Shown one piece after another: positions 5,906 through 13,504 of a stretch of DNA of 14,514 nt (positions are counted from its first letter, which is position 1; the number at the start of each line of letters is the position of its first letter). This DNA comes from Treponema sp. (GTDB lineage Bacteria; Spirochaetota; Spirochaetia; Treponematales; Breznakiellaceae), in the NCBI GenBank assembly GCA_031258505.1, contig JAIRMT010000168.1, positions 1 through 14,514 on the forward strand, in the 5' to 3' direction. The position numbers and the translations under genes are program-made. The notes beneath the pieces are model-generated. The model ran no database searches. It was not told the DNA's origin and worked only from the letters and a program-made list of their open reading frames with translations.

Positions 5906-7864
5906 ATGACAAGAAAACAAAACGAGCGAATAAGCACACTGGAAGAACTTATCACTGAATATCAGGCGTCGTACTATAATGGGGAAGCAGAGGTCTCTGA
6001 CACTGAATTTGACCGCTTATGGGACGAATTAAAGCAGCTGAAGCCAGACAGTCCTGTGTTGAACAGGGTCGGGGCTGACAAGACTGACGGTTTCCCTAAG
6101 GCGCGTCATCTTATACCCATGGGGAGCCAGGACAAGGCTGCGAATCCCGAAGACTTTCGCGCATGGGCAGAGAAGATTGCGCCAACAAATGGTTTTATCG
6201 CGCAATACAAGCTGGATGGGGCAAGCCTTGAGCTGCAATACGAGAACGGTCAGTTTTTGCGGGCGCTTACTCGTGGGGACGGCGTGATTGGCGACGACAT
6301 CACGCGAAATGTTCGGCGTATGGGCGGGCTTGTTGAGAAGCTGGGCGTTTCCTTCACTGGCGGGATTCGGGGCGAGGTGCTTATGACCCACGAGGTCTGG
6401 AAGATGAAGTATGCGGGTAAGGCAAACTGTCGCAATGCCGCGAATGGGATCATGCGGCGCAAAGGGGGCGATGGCTGTGAAGACCTGAGCATCATAGTCT
6501 ATGATGCTGCCGCGTCGGATAATGACGCTTTTTTTGTTGATGAGGTACAAAAGCTGGCGTGGCTGAAAGCGTGTGGCTTTTCCGTTGCCGAAACCCGTGA
6601 ATTCACTGGATTAAGCAGCGCTGAAGACATCATCGCCTATCGCACTGAGCTTGCCGCTGTTCGTGATAGCCTGCCCATCGACATTGATGGTCTGGTAATC
6701 AAGGATCGTGATACCAACATGGCTGACCTCCGTCGTGTCCGCCCTGAGCGGCAAATTGCCTTCAAGTTTGATCTGGAAGTGGCTTACAGCGTACTTAGGG
6801 TGGTGGAATGGAGCGAGGCTGGCGCGACCTATACGCCGGTCGGCATTATTGATCCGGTACACCTGGCAGGAACGACCGTACAGCGGGCAAGTCTCAATAA
6901 TCCTGACATGATCCGCAAGCTGGGGTTGAAGATTGGCTCGCTTGTGTCAGTGGTGAAGCGTGGAGAGATCATACCGAAAATTGAGGGCATTGCTCCTTTG
7001 GCGATGCAAGATGAGCAGGAGCGGGATATTGAGTTTCCCACTACCTGCGGCGTGTGCGGCGCGGCGTTGATTGATGCGGGAACGCGGCTCTATTGCCCTA
7101 ACCCTGACTGCCCCAAACGCCTTCTCCATCGGCTCCAGAAGTGGATTGCGGTACTGGATATTCGGGAACTGGGTGATAAGCTGACAAAACAGCTCTTTGA
7201 TAAAGAGCGAGTGCGGCATATCAGCGATCTGTATACACTGACTGCTCAGGAAGTCGCTGAGTTTGAGCACATGGGCGAGCTTTCCGCAACTAAAGTGGTA
7301 CGACACATTCGCAAGAAACGCGCATTGCCTCTTTCGGCTTTTATTGCGGGCTTTGACTTTGACGGTGTTGCTGAGGCCATTATGGAAAAAGTGCTTATGG
7401 CTGGCTTTGACACGTTGGAAAAGCTCCGCGCCGCCACACTGGGCGAGCTTGCCTCTGTATATGGGCTGGGCGAAGTTACCGCAAAGACCATTGTTGATGG
7501 CCTTGTCGCAAGCGCGGCTGAGATGGACAATGTGCTGGCGACTGGCATCATCAGCATTGCGCCGCCGCCCACTGAGGGGGAACTGCCTTTACGCGGCGTG
7601 TCATTCTGTTTCACTGGCGAGATGCGCGTCATGCGGCGAAACGAGGCTGAGGAAAAGATACAGCGGCTGGGCGGACAGGTAAAGGCGTCAATAACCAAAG
7701 ACCTTTCCTACCTTGTTACCAATGATCCAGAGTCTGGTTCCGCTAAAAACAAAAAAGCCCAGAGTTACGGCATCCCAATCATCGACGAAACCGCGTTTCT
7801 GGCCATATTAGCGGACCCTGCGAAAGTAAAAAGCACCGGCAGCGACGGTCTTTTGTTTGGATGA
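5906..7864 (+). CDS. ligA: NAD-dependent DNA ligase
   Basis: A 652-residue enzyme that seals nicks in DNA during replication and repair, using NAD+ as adenylate donor. Order seen: domain Ia with the YYNGEAEVSDTEFDRLWDEL motif (about 23-42), adenylation domain with the catalytic lysine in KLDG (Lys102), TRGDGVIGDDITRNV, DIDGLVIK and IAFKF, OB fold (about 310-375), a four-cysteine zinc finger (CGVCG ... YCPNPDC, about 381-403), helix-hairpin-helix repeats, and a C-terminal BRCT domain (GVSFCFTGEM onward, about 565-640). The ATG at 5906 has AAGG 9 nt upstream and falls just after the trmB stop; a longer start at 5873 would overlap trmB. All key motifs are intact. Confidence 0.96.
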   Translation: MTRKQNERISTLEELITEYQASYYNGEAEVSDTEFDRLWDELKQLKPDSPVLNRVGADKTDGFPKARHLIPMGSQDKAANPEDFRAWAEKIAPTNGFIAQYKLDGASLELQYENGQFLRALTRGDGVIGDDITRNVRRMGGLVEKLGVSFTGGIRGEVLMTHEVWKMKYAGKANCRNAANGIMRRKGGDGCEDLSIIVYDAAASDNDAFFVDEVQKLAWLKACGFSVAETREFTGLSSAEDIIAYRTELAAVRDSLPIDIDGLVIKDRDTNMADLRRVRPERQIAFKFDLEVAYSVLRVVEWSEAGATYTPVGIIDPVHLAGTTVQRASLNNPDMIRKLGLKIGSLVSVVKRGEIIPKIEGIAPLAMQDEQERDIEFPTTCGVCGAALIDAGTRLYCPNPDCPKRLLHRLQKWIAVLDIRELGDKLTKQLFDKERVRHISDLYTLTAQEVAEFEHMGELSATKVVRHIRKKRALPLSAFIAGFDFDGVAEAIMEKVLMAGFDTLEKLRAATLGELASVYGLGEVTAKTIVDGLVASAAEMDNVLATGIISIAPPPTEGELPLRGVSFCFTGEMRVMRRNEAEEKIQRLGGQVKASITKDLSYLVTNDPESGSAKNKKAQSYGIPIIDETAFLAILADPAKVKSTGSDGLLFG

Positions 7865-7901
7865 CTTGCATTTGCCGTTCCAGACGCCGTACTGTCGTAA
7901 C

Positions 7902-9116
7902 ATGAATAACCTTATACCAACAGAGAAACAGCGCGCTTTCATGGATTGGGAGTTGGGCGTGTTCTTCCATTTTGGCATACGTACGTTTTACGAAGGACAT
8001 CAGGATTGGGATATGAAGGAAATGCCCCTGTCCGGCTTCAACCCTACGGAACTGGACTGCGCTCAATGGATTGGCGCGGCAAAGGACGCGGGGTTCAAAT
8101 ACGCGATCCTGGTGTGCAAGCACCACGACGGCTTTGCCAACTGGCCGTCAAAGTATACAGCCTATTCGGTCGCAAACACGCCGTGGAAAAACGGTAACGG
8201 CGATGTGGTGCAGAACTTTTGCGATGCCTGCCGTCAGTATGGCTTCAAGGTTGGTCTCTATTACTCACCGGCTGAATTTGGCTCCAAAGGCAAGGAACAT
8301 AAGGACTATGACGAGTATTTCATCAATCAGGTGAGCGAATTGCTCACCGGCTACGGCGTCATTGATTACCTCTGGTTTGATGGCTGTGGTTCTGAGGGGC
8401 ATGAGTATGACTGGAAGCGCATCATTGCCGAGATTCGGCGGCTTCAGCCTGATATCCTCATCTTTGGCTCGCTTGACCCTGACACCCGCTGGATTGGCAA
8501 CGAGTCTGGTTACGCGCATAGCCCCAACCGTAACATTGTTGACGCGACCGAGTTTTCGGTACAGACAGAGGATATGCAGGCGCTTGCGGAGCGGCGTTTT
8601 TTGCCTGCCGAGTGCGACTTTCGTATGAGGCTGCATAACTGGTTTTACAGCGATACTGACGAGTGTACTGTGAAAAGTGTTGAGGAACTCATGGGCATCT
8701 ATTACTACTCGGTGGGCAGGGGCGCGAACCTGCTTATCAACATAGGCCCTGACCGGCGCGGGCTTTTGCCTGACGCTGACCGGCTGCGCTTGCTGGACTT
8801 CGGCTCTGAAATCCGGCGGCGTTTCGCCGCACCTTTGGTCGGCGCACAGGCGCGGGATTACGACCGCCTTGTGTTTACAAGCAGCACGCCGGCGCTTGTA
8901 AGTCATGTGATACTCGCTGAATCGCTTGACCACGAAGACCCGATTGAGGCGTTCACTCTGCGGGCATACCCCTACGCTTACGGCGCTCCCATCACGGTAT
9001 ACGAGGGGCGAACCATTGGACACAAGGCGATCTGCCAGTTTCCGTCCTTTTTTACGCAAAAGATTGAGTTGCTCGTCTCCAAGTCAGAGCGGATCACGGG
9101 CTTTACAGTCTATTGA
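7902..9116 (+). CDS. Alpha-L-fucosidase (glycoside hydrolase family 29)
   Basis: A 404-residue retaining glycosidase that removes alpha-linked L-fucose from glycans. Family marks: GVFFHFG near residue 19, the substrate-binding KHHDGF (73-78) followed by WPSKYTAYSV, the predicted nucleophile Asp160 in DYLWFDG, and GRGANLLINIGPDRRGLLPD. There is no signal peptide, so it should act in the cytoplasm on imported fucosides. The ATG at 7902 is preferred; a TTG at 7857 would overlap the end of ligA. The start has no good ribosome site. It lies 37 nt after ligA and 47 nt before purM, an unusual setting for a sugar hydrolase. The acid/base residue cannot be fixed by eye, and no fucose transport or metabolism genes are nearby. 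Confidence 0.92.
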   Translation: MNNLIPTEKQRAFMDWELGVFFHFGIRTFYEGHQDWDMKEMPLSGFNPTELDCAQWIGAAKDAGFKYAILVCKHHDGFANWPSKYTAYSVANTPWKNGNGDVVQNFCDACRQYGFKVGLYYSPAEFGSKGKEHKDYDEYFINQVSELLTGYGVIDYLWFDGCGSEGHEYDWKRIIAEIRRLQPDILIFGSLDPDTRWIGNESGYAHSPNRNIVDATEFSVQTEDMQALAERRFLPAECDFRMRLHNWFYSDTDECTVKSVEELMGIYYYSVGRGANLLINIGPDRRGLLPDADRLRLLDFGSEIRRRFAAPLVGAQARDYDRLVFTSSTPALVSHVILAESLDHEDPIEAFTLRAYPYAYGAPITVYEGRTIGHKAICQFPSFFTQKIELLVSKSERITGFTVY

Positions 9117-9163
9117 GCTGGACAAAGCAGATGTGAACACTAATAATCATGCAGGAGTAAGCT

Positions 9164-10237
9164 ATGGATTATAAACAAGCTGGAGTCAACATTGAGGAAG
9201 GCTATCGGGCGGTGAGCAGGTATCGGCGGCTGGCGGAAGCAACGAAGAACAACGCCACGCTTAACAGTATCGGGAGTTTCGCGGGAATGTTCTCCCTGAA
9301 AGAGCTTATCGCCGCAGGCGCGGGTATGAAAGAGCCGGTTCTGGTCTCTGGCACTGATGGCGTTGGCACGAAACTAGAAGTGGCGTTCCGCATGAAGAAG
9401 TACGATACTGTTGGCATTGACTGTGTTGCCATGTGCGTCAACGATGTGCTTTGCCACGGGGCAAAGCCGCTTTTCTTCCTTGACTACATCGCCTGTGGCA
9501 AACTTGACGCGGATGTGGCCGCTTCACTGGTCGGCGGCATTGTCGAGGCGTGCTGCGAAACCGGCAGTGTCTTGCTTGGCGGTGAGACTGCCGAGATGCC
9601 TGGATTCTACGAACAAGGCAAGTATGACATTGCGGGCTTCAGCGTGGGCATTGTTGACCGCGAAAAAATCATAGACGGCAGCAAGGTGAGGGCTGGTGAC
9701 GCGCTTCTAGGTATCGCGTCTTCGGGGCCACACTCAAGCGGCTTCAGTCTCATTCGCAAGGCGCTGCCTGACTTTGCCACAGAAGACTTTGATGGCCGAA
9801 ACATCGGTCTGACCCTGCTAGAACCTACGCGGCTCTATGTCAAACCGGTACTTGGCCTGCTGGAGCAGGTCGAGGTACACGGCGCGGCACACATCACTGG
9901 CGGCGGTTTTTATGAGAATATCCCGCGTATGTTTGGCGCGCAAACCTTTGACGCGCTCATCACTAACGGAAGCTGGCATATCCCGCCTATCTTCTTCCGC
10001 ATTGCCTCTGGCATTGCCGGCAATAACACCGAGGGAAAGGCGCTCCTTGAAACAGACGCAGCCCTGAACAAACTCATGTTTAACACCTTTAACATGGGTA
10101 TTGGCTTTGTCATCGCGGTTGACAAGGCTGACGCGGCGCGGGCAATCACCTATATCGGCAAGCAGGGACAGCCGGTCTGGGAGATTGGGCGCGTGGAACC
10201 AGCCGCTGGCGCAAGCAGCGCCGCGCGCTTTGTTTAA
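9164..10237 (+). CDS. purM: Phosphoribosylformylglycinamidine cyclo-ligase (AIR synthetase)
   Basis: A 357-residue cytoplasmic enzyme of purine synthesis that closes the imidazole ring of FGAM, using ATP, to give AIR. Conserved marks: the N-terminal YKQAGVNIEEG, the nucleotide-binding SGTDGVGTKL, VNDVLCHGAKPLFFLDYIA, GGETAEMPGFYEQGKYDIAG, SSGPHSSGFSLIR, HITGGGFYENIPRM and FNTFNMGIGF. Length is slightly above the usual 345 or so. AGGAG lies 7 nt before the ATG, the best ribosome site in this operon. It is the last gene of the plus-strand group and its stop is only 6 nt from the stop of the converging acyl-CoA synthetase gene. I see no terminator between them. Confidence 0.96.
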   Translation: MDYKQAGVNIEEGYRAVSRYRRLAEATKNNATLNSIGSFAGMFSLKELIAAGAGMKEPVLVSGTDGVGTKLEVAFRMKKYDTVGIDCVAMCVNDVLCHGAKPLFFLDYIACGKLDADVAASLVGGIVEACCETGSVLLGGETAEMPGFYEQGKYDIAGFSVGIVDREKIIDGSKVRAGDALLGIASSGPHSSGFSLIRKALPDFATEDFDGRNIGLTLLEPTRLYVKPVLGLLEQVEVHGAAHITGGGFYENIPRMFGAQTFDALITNGSWHIPPIFFRIASGIAGNNTEGKALLETDAALNKLMFNTFNMGIGFVIAVDKADAARAITYIGKQGQPVWEIGRVEPAAGASSAARFV

Positions 10238-10243
10238 CAGCAA

Positions 10244-11881
10244 CTACAAGCACAGGCGCTTGATCTTCTGCGTGGCGGTTTTTTCAAAAGGCTCATTGCG
10301 TATCTCAATCCGGTGAATGTGGGAAAAGGCGGCCAGTTTTTTATTAACTATGGTTTTCAGTTCATCAAGTTTTTCACCCACAGTTGCCAGCATGGTTTTA
10401 GCCCTCTCGCTTAACACAACAAGCGCCACGATTTCACCTCGTTCACTGCCGTAAACCACCGCCTCTTCCACCAGATGCGAGGCGCTGAGGAGGCTTTCGA
10501 TTTCTTCGGGATAGATGTTCTCGCCAGAAGGACCGAGAATCATGGCTTTGATACGACCGCGAATGGAGAGATAACGCTTCTTGTCCAGACTGCCGATGTC
10601 GCCGGTTTTCAGCCAGCCGTCAGACGTGAAGGCTTCGCGGGTTTTTTGCTCATCATTGTAATAACCCAGCATAACATTAGGGCCGCGAACCTGAATCTCG
10701 CCTACAGGCGTTTTGGAAGCGGCTTGTCCCTCAAGCGGCGCGATGCGGACGTCCACGCCTTTGAGTACAGAACCGGCTGAACGAAACGGGAAACGGTACG
10801 GCGCGGTTCCGGCGACTAAGGGCGCGGTTTCCGTAAGCCCGTAGCCCGGAGCATAGGGGAAATGCGCCTTGCGTAAAAAGGACTCGGTTGCCTCGTCCAG
10901 CGGCGCGCCGCCTATCCCGAAAAAGCGGAGCGAAGAGCCAAGCGCGGCGCGCAGTTTCCGTCCCGCAATATACAGCGCCAGAGGACGGGTCAGGAGACAG
11001 CGGTAGAGCGGCTGGGTTAGGAGCTTTGGGGCAATGCTGTTACGGTAGATTTTTTCGATGAAGAGCGGGACCGTTACCATTGCCGTTGGCCGGACAGCCT
11101 GAAGCGCTGGAAACAGTATGCTCTGCGACGGGGGCCGGTCAAGATAGGTTGTTGAAGCGCCATTCATCACCGCGTTGAGGAGACCCAGGGTACATTCGTA
11201 GGTATGCGCCAGCGGCAGCACTGACAGAAGCCGGTCGTGGGGGAAAATCTTCACCAGCGATCTGGACTTGAGCGCGGTGAACACAAGGTTCCTGTTTGAG
11301 AGCATTACGCCCTTGCTGTTCCCGCACGTACCAGAGGTGTATATAATAGAAGAAAGCTCATCTTCATTAGTTGAATTGAGTTCCTGAGACGGCTCAGGAA
11401 GGGTCAGCCATTGTTCCCTGCCCTGACATGAAACACGGATGCTCTTGTTCTGCACGCTATCGATGTAGATGAGCGGCAGTGCCGAATTGAGCGTTGTCTG
11501 CTCGGGGCGCATGAGTTTGTGCGCGGTTTTTCCCGTAACGCAGATGGCGCTGACGCCGGCGTGTAAGGCAATGGTGTTGATTTGCTCGGCTGAAAAGTCT
11601 GTGAGTACCGGCACGTTGACCAGGCCGGCGCGGGCTGCCCCGAAGAAGACAATGGGCCATTCAGGACGGTTTTCTGAAAGAAGTATGAGGCGGGAGCCGG
11701 CCTGTAAACCAAGCAGCCGGAACAGGGCGGCAAAGCGGGCGCTGAGTGTCCCAAATTCTGCGTAACTGACGCGGTTCTCGATTCGGCCATTGCTATACAG
11801 GGCAAAGGCAGTTCTATGCTTAAACTGAACCGGCGCTTGCGCGGCAATCTCGGCAATGGTCATCCTTTCTAAGTGGATCAT
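10244..11881 (-). CDS. Long-chain acyl-CoA synthetase (AMP-binding family)
   Basis: A 545-residue member of the acyl/adenylate-forming superfamily, predicted to activate fatty acids to acyl-CoA through an acyl-AMP intermediate. Seen in order: the phosphate-binding loop SSIIYTSGTCGNSKGVMLSN (about 181-200, with Cys where most members have Thr), SVLPLAHTYE, PGYGLTETAP, the hinge and adenine-binding stretch GWLKTGDIGSLDKKRYLSIR, and the C-terminal catalytic lysine region EKTATQKIKR. The start could be the ATG at 11881 (MIHLERM) or six codons later at 11863; neither has a well-placed ribosome site. No membrane segments are evident. It is transcribed alone, downstream of the binding-protein gene but behind that gene's terminator. 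Substrate chain length is inferred from overall family likeness. Confidence 0.9.
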   Translation of the reverse strand: MIHLERMTIAEIAAQAPVQFKHRTAFALYSNGRIENRVSYAEFGTLSARFAALFRLLGLQAGSRLILLSENRPEWPIVFFGAARAGLVNVPVLTDFSAEQINTIALHAGVSAICVTGKTAHKLMRPEQTTLNSALPLIYIDSVQNKSIRVSCQGREQWLTLPEPSQELNSTNEDELSSIIYTSGTCGNSKGVMLSNRNLVFTALKSRSLVKIFPHDRLLSVLPLAHTYECTLGLLNAVMNGASTTYLDRPPSQSILFPALQAVRPTAMVTVPLFIEKIYRNSIAPKLLTQPLYRCLLTRPLALYIAGRKLRAALGSSLRFFGIGGAPLDEATESFLRKAHFPYAPGYGLTETAPLVAGTAPYRFPFRSAGSVLKGVDVRIAPLEGQAASKTPVGEIQVRGPNVMLGYYNDEQKTREAFTSDGWLKTGDIGSLDKKRYLSIRGRIKAMILGPSGENIYPEEIESLLSASHLVEEAVVYGSERGEIVALVVLSERAKTMLATVGEKLDELKTIVNKKLAAFSHIHRIEIRNEPFEKTATQKIKRLCL

Positions 11882-11917
11882 GTCTATTAAGATTAAAAAA
11901 CAGGGACAAGGTTGCGA

Positions 11918-11948
11918 CAAAAAAACGCCGCGTTATTGGCGCGGCGTT
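11918..11948 (-). terminator. Rho-independent terminator of the BMP/PnrA-like gene
   Basis: On the minus strand the GC-rich stem ACGCCGCG/CGCGGCGT (11941-11948 region with 11925-11932) is followed by a T7 run. It begins within 10 nt of the stop codon at 11954 and lies just before the acyl-CoA synthetase start, so that gene probably depends on its own promoter or on readthrough. Confidence 0.9.
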
Positions 11949-11953
11949 TAGCT

Positions 11954-13063
11954 TTAGTCGTCTAAGGCGTGTAAATCCTGCGGGAATCCGGGAAGCGCCT
12001 TTGCCTGTGCGTAGGTCGAGGCAATAGGAAGCTGACCGGAGATAATCTGCTGTTTCACGGTTTCAAGCTGGGCGCGAATATCGGCGTTGAGCGCTGAGTT
12101 GGACGAGGAATAGTTCACGCCGTCTTTCTGGAGGTCAAACGTAATGGTCTCGCCCTTGAACGTGCCGTTCTTAACCGCGCTTAAGCCATACACAAGGCTG
12201 GTCTCCACGCGCTTAACCATGGAAGTGAGTACCGCTGAATCCGTGTCGTTGTACAGCCCTTCTTCGTGCTGGTCCGAATCAACACCGATAGCCCAGACAT
12301 TCTTGCCCTGAAGCCGGTATTCCTTAGCCTGAGCAATAGCGCCATTGCCGCTTGCTCCGGCTGCCGAGTAGATCGCGTAGACGCCGCTGTCATACCAGTT
12401 CTTTGCCTGGGTCTTGGCAAGCGCCGGATTGCCCCAGTCATTCACATAGTAATCCACGATCTGGGCGTCAGGTATAACCGAAAGCACCCCCTGAATAAAG
12501 CCTACCTCAAACCTGGTGATAGTAGCGCCGGGGATGCCGCCGATGAAACCAAAGCGCGGATTACTCACCCCATCTGCCTTAGCCTTGAGCGCCGCCGCAG
12601 CGCCAACCAGATACGAGCCTTCATGCTCGGCATAGACCGCCTGCATGACATTAGGAAGGTTTACCCAATCCACATCAATGATCAGGTATTTCTGATTTGG
12701 GTTTCTGCTGGCCACATCATTGAGAATATCGCCAAACAGGAAACCAGTAGCCACGATAAGATCGTACTTCTCATCAGTGGCCTGGAGCATGACCGGCAGA
12801 AACATATCCTGAGTCTGGGCTGTTACCACATCATAGAACAGACCCCGCTTGCTAGGATTATCCCAGGTATCGCCGTAGAATTGCAGAATCCCCCGCCACG
12901 CCGCCGCGTTGAAAGACTTGTCGTCAATACCGGTGGAGTCAGTCAAGAGACGCATCGTAATTTCCTGAGACCCTTGGGTCGCTTGCTGGGACACAGCACC
13001 CGCAAAGAGTGAGACGCTCGTGATTGACACGAGCAGACCCACGATAAACAGCATCTTTTTCAT
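11954..13063 (-). CDS. BMP-family (PnrA/TmpC-like) periplasmic substrate-binding protein
   Basis: A 369-residue exported binding protein of the BMP family; characterised members bind purine nucleosides for an ABC importer. It starts MKKMLFIVGLLVSITSVSLF, a signal peptide ending near AGA. Family marks: GIDDKSFNAAAWRGI, the VATGFLFGD loop, FGFIGGIPGATITRFEVGF, YSAAGASGNGAI and WAIGVDSDQHEEG. The ATG at 13063 has AGGAGG 8 nt upstream; the longer frame to 13123 runs into its promoter. PnrA/TmpC homologues in treponemes are lipoproteins, but no cysteine follows this signal, so the mature protein should be soluble or differently anchored. No ATPase or permease gene is in the window. Nucleoside specificity is inferred from family only. 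Confidence 0.92.
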   Translation of the reverse strand: MKKMLFIVGLLVSITSVSLFAGAVSQQATQGSQEITMRLLTDSTGIDDKSFNAAAWRGILQFYGDTWDNPSKRGLFYDVVTAQTQDMFLPVMLQATDEKYDLIVATGFLFGDILNDVASRNPNQKYLIIDVDWVNLPNVMQAVYAEHEGSYLVGAAAALKAKADGVSNPRFGFIGGIPGATITRFEVGFIQGVLSVIPDAQIVDYYVNDWGNPALAKTQAKNWYDSGVYAIYSAAGASGNGAIAQAKEYRLQGKNVWAIGVDSDQHEEGLYNDTDSAVLTSMVKRVETSLVYGLSAVKNGTFKGETITFDLQKDGVNYSSSNSALNADIRAQLETVKQQIISGQLPIASTYAQAKALPGFPQDLHALDD

Positions 13064-13094
13064 AATTGTTTCCTCCTGATGCTTAAGTAATCTC

Positions 13095-13123
13095 ATTCTA
13101 GCAAACCTCGTTTCCGTATTCAA
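13095..13123 (-). promoter_or_regulatory. Promoter of the BMP/PnrA-like gene
   Basis: On the minus strand TTGAAT (13123-13118), a 17-nt spacer and TAGAAT (13100-13095) match the sigma70 consensus at 4 of 6 and 5 of 6 positions. Transcription would start near 13088, giving a leader of about 25 nt that holds the AGGAGG site. This is too short for a riboswitch. Confidence 0.65.
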
Positions 13124-13142
13124 TAGTATTTATTTCATTTAC

Positions 13143-13292
13143 CTTGACAGCGTTCCGCTAAATAGCTACTTTGAGCAAGTTTATACGTTTTTGGAGGAAT
13201 TCACGCTGTACAGTGCCAATGAAGAAAGCCATGTAGCGCTTCTCTTTTTAACTGATTCTAAGAAAGATTTCCTAAATAGCAGCCGTGCATAA
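13143..13292 (+). pseudogene. Start-less open frame, possible gene remnant
   Basis: A plus-strand frame open since 13080 and ending at TAA 13290-13292 reads like protein in its last 49 codons (for example FEQVYTFLEEFTLYSANEES, then HVALLFLTDSKKDFL). It has no ATG or GTG in frame. A TTGACA (13144-13149) with a weak TACTTT 17 nt later lies within it. I recognise no family. It may be the tail of a decayed gene or chance. Confidence 0.25.
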
Positions 13293-13300
13293 AGAGCGTA

Positions 13301-13474
13301 TCATTTGGCTAAGAAACTAGCCGACGCCTGTACAGAGATAAGGCTGTCGATAACGCCGCCTAGAGATGAGAGGAAGAAAACCAGAAGCGCCCGGGTGATG
13401 CGGTTGCGGTAGATACCTTTGAGGCTGGTAACATCAAAGGAAAGGTTCTGGGTATCTAAGACACGGGGCTTGCT
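13301..13474 (-). pseudogene. Probable C-terminal remnant of a TraB-family protein
   Basis: Manual translation of the minus strand gives 57 residues between an upstream in-frame TAA and a TGA at 13303-13301. They contain SFDVTSLKGIYRNRITRALL followed by VFFLSSLGGVIDSLIS. This pattern, a short R-N-R motif before a hydrophobic C-terminal helix, resembles my recollection of the C-terminus of TraB-family membrane proteins. There is no start codon or ribosome site and the rest of the gene is missing, so I call it a remnant. The family match is by eye only. With the plus-strand remnant before it, this accounts for the 13064-13504 gap. Confidence 0.4.
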
Positions 13475-13504
13475 TTATATAACACGTTCCCGCATACTTC
13501 GTTT

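Noticed and set aside
7857..7901. TTG start for the fucosidase
   Set aside because: It overlaps the ligA stop and adds 15 residues outside the family's usual start.
8265..9059. 264-codon minus-strand frame opposite the fucosidase gene
   Set aside because: It is a shadow of a gene with strong GH29 motifs.
12266..13012. 248-codon plus-strand frame opposite the binding-protein gene
   Set aside because: It is a shadow of the minus-strand gene, which has clear family motifs and its own promoter and terminator.
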